Assembly: GCA_028716705.1 (NCBI GenBank)
Contig: JAQUPI010000008.1
Coordinates: 1-49,441, forward strand
Direction of reading: 5' to 3'
Origin: Candidatus Omnitrophota bacterium
Lineage (GTDB): Bacteria; Omnitrophota; Gorgyraeia; Gygaellales; Profunditerraquicolaceae
DNA length: 49,441 bases
In this document: positions 40,336 through 46,988 of the stretch, in pieces
Layout of the letters: each line of letters opens with the position of its first letter
How positions within the stretch are numbered: the first letter of the stretch is position 1
Translations under genes and position numbers: made by a program
The notes under the pieces: model-generated
Told to the model about the DNA's origin: nothing
What the model saw: only the letters and a program-made list of their open reading frames with translations
The model's database searches: none

Positions 40336-40402
40336 CCAAGCCGCCACTGCCTCGCAGCACCCAGCCATTTATTATCAAAAGAATCCCCCTGATATTTTTC
40401 CC

Positions 40403-40432
40403 TTTACAAGTACTTCCTTTCAGGCGTAAAAT
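40403..40432 (+). promoter_or_regulatory. Promoter of the release-factor-like gene, predicted leaderless
   Basis: TTTACA (40403-40408), an 18-base spacer and TAAAAT (40427-40432). The ATG at 40439 starts 6 bases after the -10 box. The block GGCGTAAAATAA matches the histidine kinase promoter. Confidence 0.7.
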
Positions 40433-40438
40433 AATCAC

Positions 40439-40855
40439 ATGAACTTCGCCATCACCAAATCTAAAGAAGCCGCATTGTACGAAAAAATGCGGCGCCTGGG
40501 GATCCGCGAGGAAGACCTACAGGAAAAATTCATCCGCTCAGGCGGCAAAGGGGGCCAGAACGTCAACAAGGTCTCCACTTGTGTTTACCTTAAGCACATC
40601 CCCACCGGCATAGAGGTCAAATGCCAGCGGGAGCGCTACCAGGCATTAAACAGGTTCCTCGCCAGGAAGATCCTCACCGATAAGATCGAAACGATCAAGC
40701 TGGGCGCTCTATCAGAAGAACGAAAGCGCGCCGCCAAGATAAGGAAACAGAAGCGAAGGCGCTCCAAGCGGGCAAAAGAAAAGATCCTGCGGCTCAAAAG
40801 AGAACATTCAGAAAAAAAGCAGCTGCGCTCCTTCCGTCCTGAGATAAATGAGTAG
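40439..40855 (+). CDS. Stand-alone GGQ release-factor-like protein
   Basis: A 138-residue peptidyl-tRNA hydrolase-like protein with the catalytic GGQ in FIRSGGKGGQNVNKVST (about 30-46) and a very basic helical C-terminus (about 100-130, KIRKQKRRRSKRAKEKILRL). It lacks the codon-recognition domains of RF1 and RF2. The tail resembles that of ArfB-type rescue factors, which place it in the empty mRNA channel of a stalled ribosome. Rescue of stalled ribosomes is therefore likely. The start sits at the predicted transcription start. Confidence 0.85.
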   Translation: MNFAITKSKEAALYEKMRRLGIREEDLQEKFIRSGGKGGQNVNKVSTCVYLKHIPTGIEVKCQRERYQALNRFLARKILTDKIETIKLGALSEERKRAAKIRKQKRRRSKRAKEKILRLKREHSEKKQLRSFRPEINE

Positions 40856-40862
40856 AAAATCA

Positions 40863-40920
40863 GGGACACCCTTTTTGCCAATCGGGGGACACCCTTTTTG
40901 CCAAAGCTAAGGGTGTCCCC
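40863..40920 (+). repeat. Repeat A, copy 5
   Basis: A complete consensus 58-base repeat A, 7 bases after the TAG stop of the release-factor-like gene. Confidence 0.9.
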
Positions 40921-40945
40921 TTGCATAATTTCACCATTAGAAAAA

Positions 40946-40980
40946 AGTCAGAACCAGGCGGAATCCGCACCTTTCCAAAT
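40946..40980 (+). promoter_or_regulatory. Repeat G, copy 1: candidate operator
   Basis: AGTCAGAACCAGGCGGAATC followed by CGC and CTTTCCAAAT. A near copy lies at 45171-45205. The core GGCGGAATCCGC is nearly palindromic. It lies just upstream of a TTTCCA -35-like and TACAAT -10 box, at the same distance in both copies. Confidence 0.6.
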
Positions 40981-40999
40981 TTTTCTGCTGATATACAAT
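40972..40999 (+). promoter_or_regulatory. Weak promoter of the 41055 gene
   Basis: TTTCCA (40972-40977), a 16-base spacer and TACAAT (40994-40999). The -35 is poor, as is common for activator-dependent promoters. Confidence 0.45.
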
Positions 41000-41054
41000 A
41001 ATGGCGGGAAACATCCTTTTATAACCGGACGAATATTTAAAAAGGAGCTATACC

Positions 41055-41420
41055 GTGAATAAACAATGCCTATCCAATAAATTCTTCCTCATGGCCCGCA
41101 CGACTTTGATGAACAAATCCGAACTGGGCATCTCCGAGAACGCTTTCAACAAGATCAAGGAGATAAAAATAAATATAAAGAAAGACCTGATCAAGTCGGC
41201 GGCGGAAGTCGACCTGTTAGCCGTCGATATCAAGACTAAATTGTGGGAGGCCTCGGATATAAACGAAATAAGCAAGCTCATCGACAAGAAATACGAGATC
41301 AAGAAAGAATCGATGAAGAAGCTCGTCTCCGCCATGCTCCATTTCAAGAAAGCGGTGACCGAAGATCAGCTTATGAAGCTGCATTCGATGATCAGGCCAG
41401 AAATTTCCGCGCAACAATGA
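41055..41420 (+). CDS. Helical protein, Spy/CpxP-like in pattern, unknown function
   Basis: A 121-residue, almost all-helical, charged protein. The segment AVTEDQLMKLHSMIRPEISA near the C-terminus resembles the LTxxQ-type motif of Spy/CpxP/ZraP proteins, but there is no signal peptide, so periplasmic function is doubtful. AAAAGGAG lies upstream of the GTG start at 41055, which fixes that start. Repeat G and a weak promoter precede it. The next gene, for a His-tailed membrane protein, follows after 7 bases, suggesting a joint function. Confidence 0.5.
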   Translation: MNKQCLSNKFFLMARTTLMNKSELGISENAFNKIKEIKINIKKDLIKSAAEVDLLAVDIKTKLWEASDINEISKLIDKKYEIKKESMKKLVSAMLHFKKAVTEDQLMKLHSMIRPEISAQQ

Positions 41421-41427
41421 GGCGCAA

Positions 41428-41922
41428 GTGGCTCCCTTAATCTCTGCCATCGGCATGGGTATCGCGGGCATCCTGCATTTTCTGGTTACCCCTGAACATT
41501 GGGCCCACGCTCCTGCCCACGGGATAGTTTTCCTGCTTTTAGGGCTCCTCCAACTCCTCTGGGCAATTTCTTTCTTAAAAAAGCGCTCTTACTCTGTTTA
41601 CAGGGCGGGAATCATCCTTGCCGCCGGCTCCATATTCCTCTGGGCCATCACCCGGATATGGACCGCGCCCTTTGAATCCGGCCCGGAAGCCATTGAGCTA
41701 AATGATATAGCGGTTAAAATATTCGAACTTATAAGCATTGCCGCTTTACTGCTGGCTATGCGTTCTCTGGCGCCAAAGCCAAAAGCCGGCCGCGTGTCCA
41801 TCTGGGTAATCTCTGCCTTTTTCTTGGCAGCAGCCGCCTACGCAGGAGGAAGGATGCTTGGGCCGGTATTTCCCGCCTTAGGCGGAACCGAGGGTCACGG
41901 TCATAAAGAACATCACCACTAA
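41428..41922 (+). CDS. Membrane protein with His-rich C-terminus
   Basis: A 164-residue protein with four or five membrane helices (about 3-17, 28-48, 55-75, 95-112, 125-145) and a histidine-rich C-terminus GHGHKEHHH, with more His in HFLVTPEHWAHAPAHG near the N-terminus. Together these suggest binding of a transition metal such as Cu, Zn or Ni. The start is GTG 41428, shortly after the upstream stop. No family name is recognised. Confidence 0.55.
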   Translation: MAPLISAIGMGIAGILHFLVTPEHWAHAPAHGIVFLLLGLLQLLWAISFLKKRSYSVYRAGIILAAGSIFLWAITRIWTAPFESGPEAIELNDIAVKIFELISIAALLLAMRSLAPKPKAGRVSIWVISAFFLAAAAYAGGRMLGPVFPALGGTEGHGHKEHHH

Positions 41923-41936
41923 ACTCGCCTAATCGA

Positions 41937-41993
41937 GGGACACCCTTTTTGCCAATCGGGGGACACCCTTTTTGCCAAAGCTAAGGGTGTCCC
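41937..41993 (+). repeat. Repeat A, copy 6
   Basis: A full repeat A lacking the last C of the closing arm. It lies 14 bases after the upstream stop. Confidence 0.88.
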
Positions 41994-42066
41994 GGATAGA
42001 GAAACAAAAATAGAAAAAAATCCAAAAAAAGCGGAATTTTCCTAATTACTCTTTTCTCTATATAGC

Positions 42067-42072
42067 TATAAT
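42067..42072 (+). promoter_or_regulatory. -10 box of the Met-rich protein gene
   Basis: A perfect TATAAT with no convincing -35 hexamer 17 bases upstream. The surrounding 100 bases are A/T-rich and no ribosome binding site precedes the ATG at 42097. Confidence 0.45.
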
Positions 42073-42096
42073 GATTCCATTGACTGCCCGCTCCAA

Positions 42097-43452
42097 ATGG
42101 CAGCGTTTAATATGATGAACACTATAAATCTGTCTTATAGACATCTTTTTCCTTTATTCCTGCTGCTGTTATGCCCTTTTACACAAGCAAATGCCCTTGA
42201 GCAGCGCAACAATGTCAGCTATCTCAGGGGCCCTTATAACTTCGCCTTCTATAATAGACACAATAGCGCATACCGGCTGCAGGCAGGCATCCATTTTGCG
42301 CACGGCAAGCAACACGACGTCCTTCTCCTGGACAAACAGTCAAACCATAAAAAAAGCGATGCTAGTTTCGAAGAGGAGAGCCTCGCTATGACATACGGCC
42401 CGCCCCGCATAGAGCCGCCCATGGAATTATACGCCCCATATTCCGCCCAATCCAACTATATGCTTTTCAGGGCCATTGACTGGACGCATATGCTGCACGA
42501 ACAGACATACGACATCCTCTCCGCGAAAAATATCTCCTGGAAAGATAAAAAGTACTGGACTGACAGGATAGTGAAGTATTACCTGGAAGAGCTCGATGTC
42601 CCCCGCAGCCCAGCGCCGCTTGATATCACAATGCGCCGCGCCGGCACCATGATGAAACCATATTTCACCGTCTTTCGTAACTATTATCCGGAATCCAACA
42701 ATTATTTTTTCGCCGCTCATTGGTGGCATCCGGTTGTCTATGAAGCCATGATGCTTTCCGGGAACGGGCCTGAGCAGGATGATGCGGTCCGTAGGATAAA
42801 CGAGGTCTATTTCTCAGAGGTATTAAAAAAACGTCCTATGCGCATGCTTCTTAGCAGGGAGGTCATGCCTCGATATTCAAGGCTGTCTCCGGAAGCGGCT
42901 AATGCCTTTGATAACTTACACATGCTGCATGGGATCGCCTATGACATTATGGCATACGATGGCTGGACCCTGGAGCAAAAAACCGCCGAAATCAAAAGGG
43001 TGGTCAAGGCGATGAGTTACCAGCCTGGAGACGAAGAACTGGCGGCCAAATTTCCGCTCCCTCGTCCGGATTATGATCCTTTCGAATACGATGACCAGAC
43101 TCAAGGCTTCGAAGGGGAAATGAACCGCATCATGATGGAGATGTGGGAAGAAATGATGCCTATGATGATGCCCGACGGCACGACCGAAGAGATGAAGAAA
43201 AATGTAAAAACCCAGCTGCGCATGAAACTTATGCCGGGAATGGAAGACGGCGAGAAACAGGGTTCTCTTATGGAAGCGGTCAAATCGATCATGCCGAAAA
43301 TGAAAATGTCCGAGGAATCAATGGGCGCCGGCACAACTGACACGAAAATGGTAAATATGATGCTCGATGGATGGAAGAAAAAACATGGCGATACCCCTAA
43401 AGTCGAGCCTATCCAAATGAGTCTGTATAAGGGAGTCTCTTACAATGAATAA
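42097..43452 (+). CDS. Exported Met-rich protein of unknown family
   Basis: A 451-residue protein I do not recognise. It has an N-terminal hydrophobic signal (about 15-34, ending QANA), a central helical region with aromatic and His-rich spots (FAAHWWHPVVYEAMM near 210-224) and a strongly Met-rich stretch (about 340-425: RIMMEMWEEMMPMMMPDG, then MPGMEDGEK and MPKMKMSEESMG). Met-rich periplasmic segments usually bind Cu(I) or Ag(I). The start could also be ATG 42112 or 42115. It overlaps the outer-membrane barrel gene by 8 bases, so the two are coupled. Confidence 0.6.
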   Translation: MAAFNMMNTINLSYRHLFPLFLLLLCPFTQANALEQRNNVSYLRGPYNFAFYNRHNSAYRLQAGIHFAHGKQHDVLLLDKQSNHKKSDASFEEESLAMTYGPPRIEPPMELYAPYSAQSNYMLFRAIDWTHMLHEQTYDILSAKNISWKDKKYWTDRIVKYYLEELDVPRSPAPLDITMRRAGTMMKPYFTVFRNYYPESNNYFFAAHWWHPVVYEAMMLSGNGPEQDDAVRRINEVYFSEVLKKRPMRMLLSREVMPRYSRLSPEAANAFDNLHMLHGIAYDIMAYDGWTLEQKTAEIKRVVKAMSYQPGDEELAAKFPLPRPDYDPFEYDDQTQGFEGEMNRIMMEMWEEMMPMMMPDGTTEEMKKNVKTQLRMKLMPGMEDGEKQGSLMEAVKSIMPKMKMSEESMGAGTTDTKMVNMMLDGWKKKHGDTPKVEPIQMSLYKGVSYNE

Positions 43453-44212
43453 AAACGTTTTTGCGGCTATATTAATCCTATTCCTGACTATCTGCAGCCC
43501 GCAAGCAAACGATCTTTTTGCCGCCGACCACACAAATCTGGAAGAAAATCTGCCGCTTGAGATCACCGATGCCATCCCTACGCCATACATGAACAGGGAG
43601 GTCCAAAGCGCCTTCCATTATGAAAGGACCGAAGATTCAAAAGACAAATATGAAGCCGAACAAAGGCTTGAATATGGTATTTTCTTAAATTCCCAGATCG
43701 AGGTCCACGTTCCCTATCAATTCGGCAGGGCGGTTGACGAGGGCCTGGGCGTCACAGAAGCTGCCGTCCTGTACAATTTCAACCAGGAATCCATCTGGAT
43801 ACCGGCAATGGCTTTATCCGGCCACGCCTTGTTTCCCACCGCAGAAGACACCGACGAGATAGAGCCCAAGGCAAAATTTATCATGACCAAGACCATTGGC
43901 AGGTCATCATTTTTCCAGAGGATCCACGCCAATGCCAGTTGGCAAAAAAATAATGACAGGCATGAAAACGAGAGGAAGGACCTTTATAGCTGGGCCATCG
44001 GCTATGATTGCCGCCTTAACCCTGAAACCCTTCTTGTCTTTGACCTGGTCCGGGAAATGCTTCCTGAAAAAGGCAAAGATATGAATTTGGCGGAAATAGG
44101 TCTAAGATATCAACTCCATCCAAGGGTAGTTATATCTATGGGTGGCGGCGCCGGCCTCGGCAGCGATTCTCCCCACACCCGCGCCACCTTCGGATTCCAA
44201 TACTCTTTTTAA
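43445..44212 (+). CDS. Predicted outer-membrane beta-barrel protein
   Basis: The 255-residue protein has a signal peptide (about 1-27, ending LFAA) and a strand-rich body (YEAEQRLEYGIFLNSQIEVH, ASWQKNNDRHENERKDLYSW), ending in FGFQYSF, the terminal aromatic of outer-membrane barrels. The pattern resembles transporter-like barrels of the 'MetA-pathway of phenol degradation' group. It is translationally coupled to the Met-rich protein gene upstream (8-base overlap), so the two probably act together at the envelope. Confidence 0.65.
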   Translation: MNKNVFAAILILFLTICSPQANDLFAADHTNLEENLPLEITDAIPTPYMNREVQSAFHYERTEDSKDKYEAEQRLEYGIFLNSQIEVHVPYQFGRAVDEGLGVTEAAVLYNFNQESIWIPAMALSGHALFPTAEDTDEIEPKAKFIMTKTIGRSSFFQRIHANASWQKNNDRHENERKDLYSWAIGYDCRLNPETLLVFDLVREMLPEKGKDMNLAEIGLRYQLHPRVVISMGGGAGLGSDSPHTRATFGFQYSF

Positions 44213-44225
44213 TATCTATTACTAC

Positions 44226-44330
44226 GCAGGGACCGCCCCTGAGAGAAGCTGCAACTTCTAAAGCAGTAAAGCAGGGACGCTCCCCCAGCTCACTACCCTC
44301 TACATCCCAATAACTTACAGTGCCATTATC
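44226..44330 (+). repeat. Diverged repeat B fragments
   Basis: GCAGGGACCGCCCCT at 44226 and GCAGGGACGCTCCCCC at 44271, followed by CCCAATAACTTACAG, which matches the right half of repeat B. The remaining gap to the toxin gene holds an imperfect stem (GAAGGGG at 44357 with CCCCTTC at 44378) and no ORF. Confidence 0.55.
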
Positions 44331-44462
44331 AAAGCCCTCCACGCATAAAAAACCCAGAAGGGGCCGATTATTAAATCCCCCTTCCAGAATAAAATTTCCT
44401 GTTAGATTTACTCCCTCCGCACGTCTATTACAATAGAAAGCAGATAGTAAACTTAGGATCTC

Positions 44463-44491
44463 TTGACATTACACTAAAAATAGTGTAAGAT
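44463..44491 (+). promoter_or_regulatory. HigBA-like operon promoter with overlapping operator
   Basis: TTGACA (44463-44468), a 17-base spacer and TAAGAT (44486-44491). A perfect inverted repeat TTACACTA-AAAA-TAGTGTAA (44469-44488) fills the spacer and runs into the -10 box, the expected position for an autorepressor. The ATG follows 4 bases after the -10 box. Confidence 0.85.
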
Positions 44492-44495
44492 TAAA

Positions 44496-44870
44496 ATGGA
44501 AAAAGCGAACTGTTACCAGGTATTATTTTATAAGAACCCGGGCGGCAGGTGCCCTGCTGAAGAATTCTTAAGTGCCTTACCGGTAAAAGCGAGGGCGAAA
44601 GTCGCTAAATGGATTGAAAAATTAGAAGAATTTGGCCCGGATTTACCGCGGCCTTATGCCGATATTGTCCGCGGGAAAGTACGCGAACTAAGGGTCGTAT
44701 TCGCCTCGCTTAACTACAGATTTTTATATTTCTTTTACGGCAAACATATAATTATTACCTCTGGCTTTATAAAGAAAACCGACAGGGTGCCCGATAATGA
44801 GTTAAAGAAAGCGGAGAACATGCTGCATGACTTCGAACACAGGATAAAAAAAGGAGATATAGAGATATGA
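44496..44870 (+). CDS. higB: HigB/RelE-superfamily toxin (Gp49-like)
   Basis: A 124-residue toxin of the phage-derived Gp49/HigB type, with CPAEEFLSALPVKARAKVAK (about 19-38), LPRPYADIVRGKVRELRVVF (about 50-69), RFLYFFYGKHIIITSGFIKK and a C-terminal helical tail. Such toxins cut mRNA in ribosomes. The antitoxin gene follows with a 4-base overlap, the toxin-first order of HigBA. The start ATG is so close to the promoter that the mRNA should be leaderless. Confidence 0.88.
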   Translation: MEKANCYQVLFYKNPGGRCPAEEFLSALPVKARAKVAKWIEKLEEFGPDLPRPYADIVRGKVRELRVVFASLNYRFLYFFYGKHIIITSGFIKKTDRVPDNELKKAENMLHDFEHRIKKGDIEI

Positions 44871-45151
44871 AAGGCGTAAGCAAATTCTCAACGTACCTTA
44901 AAAAAGAACTGAAAGATAAAAAGTTCCTTGAGGCATTCAAGAAGGAAGGAGTTTACGCTGAACTCGCTATCCAAATCGCGCGGCTCAGGGAATCCCGCGG
45001 CTATACCCAAAAAGACCTCGCCAGGATCCTTAATACAACGCAACAAACAGTTTCACGCTTAGAAGACCCCGGAAACAACGGCCTTTCCATAGGCACTCTT
45101 CTTAAACTTGCCCACGCTTTTAGAAAAAACCTGCGTATCCAGTTCGTATAA
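44867..45151 (+). CDS. higA: HigA-like XRE antitoxin
   Basis: A 94-residue protein with a C-terminal helix-turn-helix (about 38-80: LRESRGYTQKDLARILNTTQ then QTVSRLEDPGN). It neutralises the toxin encoded upstream and probably represses the operon by binding the TTACACTA palindrome in the promoter. The ATGA overlap gives coupled translation. AAAGGAG lies inside the toxin end. Confidence 0.88.
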   Translation: MKGVSKFSTYLKKELKDKKFLEAFKKEGVYAELAIQIARLRESRGYTQKDLARILNTTQQTVSRLEDPGNNGLSIGTLLKLAHAFRKNLRIQFV

Positions 45152-45170
45152 ACGCACCCAGATAGAACTT

Positions 45171-45205
45171 AGTCAGAACCAGGTGGAATCCGCCCATTCC
45201 CAAAT
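45171..45205 (+). promoter_or_regulatory. Repeat G, copy 2: candidate operator
   Basis: AGTCAGAACCAGGTGGAATC, then CGCCCATTCCCAAAT, matches the copy at 40946-40980 almost throughout. The core GGTGGAATCCGCC is a near-palindrome just upstream of the -35 box. Confidence 0.6.
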
Positions 45206-45225
45206 CCATCTTTTTCCTGTATAAT
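45197..45225 (+). promoter_or_regulatory. Promoter of the AsmA/DUF3568 fusion gene
   Basis: TTCCCA (45197-45202), a 17-base spacer and TATAAT (45220-45225). GGAAAGGAGG follows before the ATG at 45248. Together with repeat G this looks activator-dependent. Confidence 0.6.
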
Positions 45226-45247
45226 TAACAATGGAAAGGAGGAAAAA

Positions 45248-46198
45248 ATGCAAAAAAAATTCAAGGTCCTGATCCTGATAGTCGTAATAATCTTTGCATT
45301 CTTCCTGGTCAGGGATTTTCTCATCAAATCAGTGATCGGCACAGCAGCCAGCAACATTACAGGCGCGCCCACCAGGGTAGGAGGGCTATCCTTAAGCATC
45401 ATAAAGCAATCCATCAAGATAACCAATCTCAGGATGTACAATCCCAAAGGATTCCCCAGAGATATCCTGGTTGACATCCCAAAGATCAATGTCGCCTGGG
45501 ACTTGGGAGCGTTTTTTAAAGGAAAGCTCCACCTCACCGCGGTAGACCTGGAAATAAAAGAAGTGAGCATGACCAAAAATAAAGAGGGCAAGCTCAACGT
45601 TGATTCCCTGAAGATAGCAGAAGAAAAGCCCGGGGAAAAAGAGAAAAAACCGGCCAAGCAATTACCCATGCAGATGGACCTGGTCAGCCTGGGGATGGGC
45701 AAGGTAGTGAGCAGGGATTACAGCGTTCAAGGCCCGCCGGTGGTCAAAGTCTATGATATCAATTTAAAAAAGACCTATAAGAATATTACCAGCGCCCAAC
45801 AGCTGGCTATCTTGATCATCTCCGAACCGCTAAAGGCCGCGGGTATCCAGGGGCTTAAGGTTTACGGCGTTTCCATGCTTACGGGAGTTGCGGCATTACC
45901 GGTAATGGCAGCCTTTACTTTTACAGGCAAGGACTACGCCCAGCAGACGTTCAATGTGAGCGCTGACAAGGCTTATGAAGCCGGATTACAAACGCTTAAA
46001 GCGGCAGGGAAGGTCAAAAGGGAAGATAAGGTAAGCGGGAGCATAAGCGCAGCGGTCAGCGGCGCCGGCGTAAACTTTAAAATCAATAAACTTTCGGGCA
46101 ACTCCACCGAGGTCACCATCTCCGCGCGCAAATTCGGCCTTCCCAAGCCGGCAATAGCCGCTGGGGTGATGTACCGGTTAAATGAAGAATTAGATTAG
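45248..46198 (+). CDS. AsmA-like protein fused to a DUF3568-like domain
   Basis: The 316-residue protein has one N-terminal membrane helix (about 5-22), an AsmA/DUF748-like N-terminal region (about 25-120: RVGGLSLSIIKQSIKITNLR, then DIPKINVAWDLGAFFKGKLH) and a linker with a hydrophobic stretch (about 180-225). The C-terminal DUF3568-like domain (about 230-316) contains QTFNVSADKAYEAGLQTLKA and STEVTISARKFG. Normally these are separate proteins, so the fusion is unusual. It has its own promoter and strong ribosome binding site. Confidence 0.7.
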   Translation: MQKKFKVLILIVVIIFAFFLVRDFLIKSVIGTAASNITGAPTRVGGLSLSIIKQSIKITNLRMYNPKGFPRDILVDIPKINVAWDLGAFFKGKLHLTAVDLEIKEVSMTKNKEGKLNVDSLKIAEEKPGEKEKKPAKQLPMQMDLVSLGMGKVVSRDYSVQGPPVVKVYDINLKKTYKNITSAQQLAILIISEPLKAAGIQGLKVYGVSMLTGVAALPVMAAFTFTGKDYAQQTFNVSADKAYEAGLQTLKAAGKVKREDKVSGSISAAVSGAGVNFKINKLSGNSTEVTISARKFGLPKPAIAAGVMYRLNEELD

Positions 46199-46206
46199 AA
46201 ATTTTA

Positions 46207-46264
46207 GGGACACCCTTTTTGCCAATCGGGGGACACCCTTTTTGCCAAAGCTAAGGGTGTCCCC
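46207..46264 (+). repeat. Repeat A, copy 7
   Basis: A complete consensus 58-base copy, 8 bases after the AsmA/DUF3568 stop. The next ~100 bases to the terminator show no recognisable feature. Confidence 0.9.
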
Positions 46265-46362
46265 TGGCTATAAGCTATATGAAGATCTGACTCCGTAGAT
46301 AGCGCACCCGATTACAGCAGTAGTGTGTCTGACCCTGAGTTCAAGGAAATACAATTCAAACA

Positions 46363-46390
46363 AAAAGGCGGGATTTAAACCCCGCCTTTT
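46363..46390. terminator. Bidirectional rho-independent terminator
   Basis: AAAAGGCGGG (46363-46372), loop ATTTAAAC, CCCGCCTTTT (46381-46390), with T-rich sequence on both strands. It serves the convergent 45248 and 46414 genes. Confidence 0.85.
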
Positions 46391-46413
46391 GTTTTGCTTT
46401 GGCTAATTAAATT

Positions 46414-46821
46414 TTACTGCAAATTAAGGGTACTCACATTCTTTGAAAATACTTCCTTAAGATTGGTTTTATCAAGGTTGTTCACGTTCCCATCCTCATG
46501 ACGATAGATCTTGATGGCTTCATTATTCTTAAGCGAGTCGGTAGTTACCATCACGTCTGTAGAAATATTTCCCTGGCTGTCCGGGCTGAGCTTATAGGGA
46601 GGTATCCCTACGCCCTTCATGTCGTCCCCCTTGACCATATAAATTGAATATGCGTCAGCAGGCTCCAAACCGCTTGCGTTCACCACAACCTTTGTCATTC
46701 CATAAGTCCCGCTCGGCTCAGTCATGACGCTGATATCCTTTTTTCCCATCATTTCCGCATGAGCAGATGCGCCGAAGACAGCGATAAACAGCGCTAACGC
46801 AAAAATACTGATTATTTTCAT
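46414..46821 (-). CDS. Exported small protein, unknown function
   Basis: A minus-strand 135-residue protein with a clear signal peptide (about 1-22, ending SAHA). The mature part is strand-rich (TKVVVNASGLEPADAYSIYM, SPDSQGNISTDVMVTTDSL), suggesting a small beta-sandwich periplasmic protein. The gene has GGAGGTG 6 bases before the ATG and a terminator after the stop. No family is recognised. It is transcribed against its neighbours. Confidence 0.65.
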   Translation of the reverse strand: MKIISIFALALFIAVFGASAHAEMMGKKDISVMTEPSGTYGMTKVVVNASGLEPADAYSIYMVKGDDMKGVGIPPYKLSPDSQGNISTDVMVTTDSLKNNEAIKIYRHEDGNVNNLDKTNLKEVFSKNVSTLNLQ

Positions 46822-46950
46822 ATTTCACCTCCATTTTTAGTTTCTTATGACCAGTCCTTGTAATTCCTTCACCAATTTATTATATAGAAATACCCTAGAA
46901 CACAACTGATAGAAAAGAGCTTTTTATTGACTTTTTTCCTATCCCTACGA

Positions 46951-46986
46951 AGGGACTATCCCAGTCCCCCAAGTAGGTCCCCCAAG
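46951..46986 (+). repeat. Degenerate GGGAC-type fragments upstream of repeat A copy 8
   Basis: AGGGACTATCCCAGTCCCCC and two AAGTAGG-type direct repeats (CCCCCAAGTAGG) run into the next repeat A. They look like broken copies of repeats D/E. Confidence 0.5.
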
Positions 46987-46988
46987 TA

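Noticed and set aside
18142-42097. Integrated element between the tRNA-Gly 3' end and its 13-base match
   Set aside because: The 24 kb between are mostly housekeeping genes with no integrase, so it cannot be an intact island.
44357-44384. Terminator for the outer-membrane barrel gene at the GAAGGGG/CCCCTTC stem
   Set aside because: On the plus strand no T-run follows. It would fit a minus-strand terminator, but no minus-strand gene is upstream of it.
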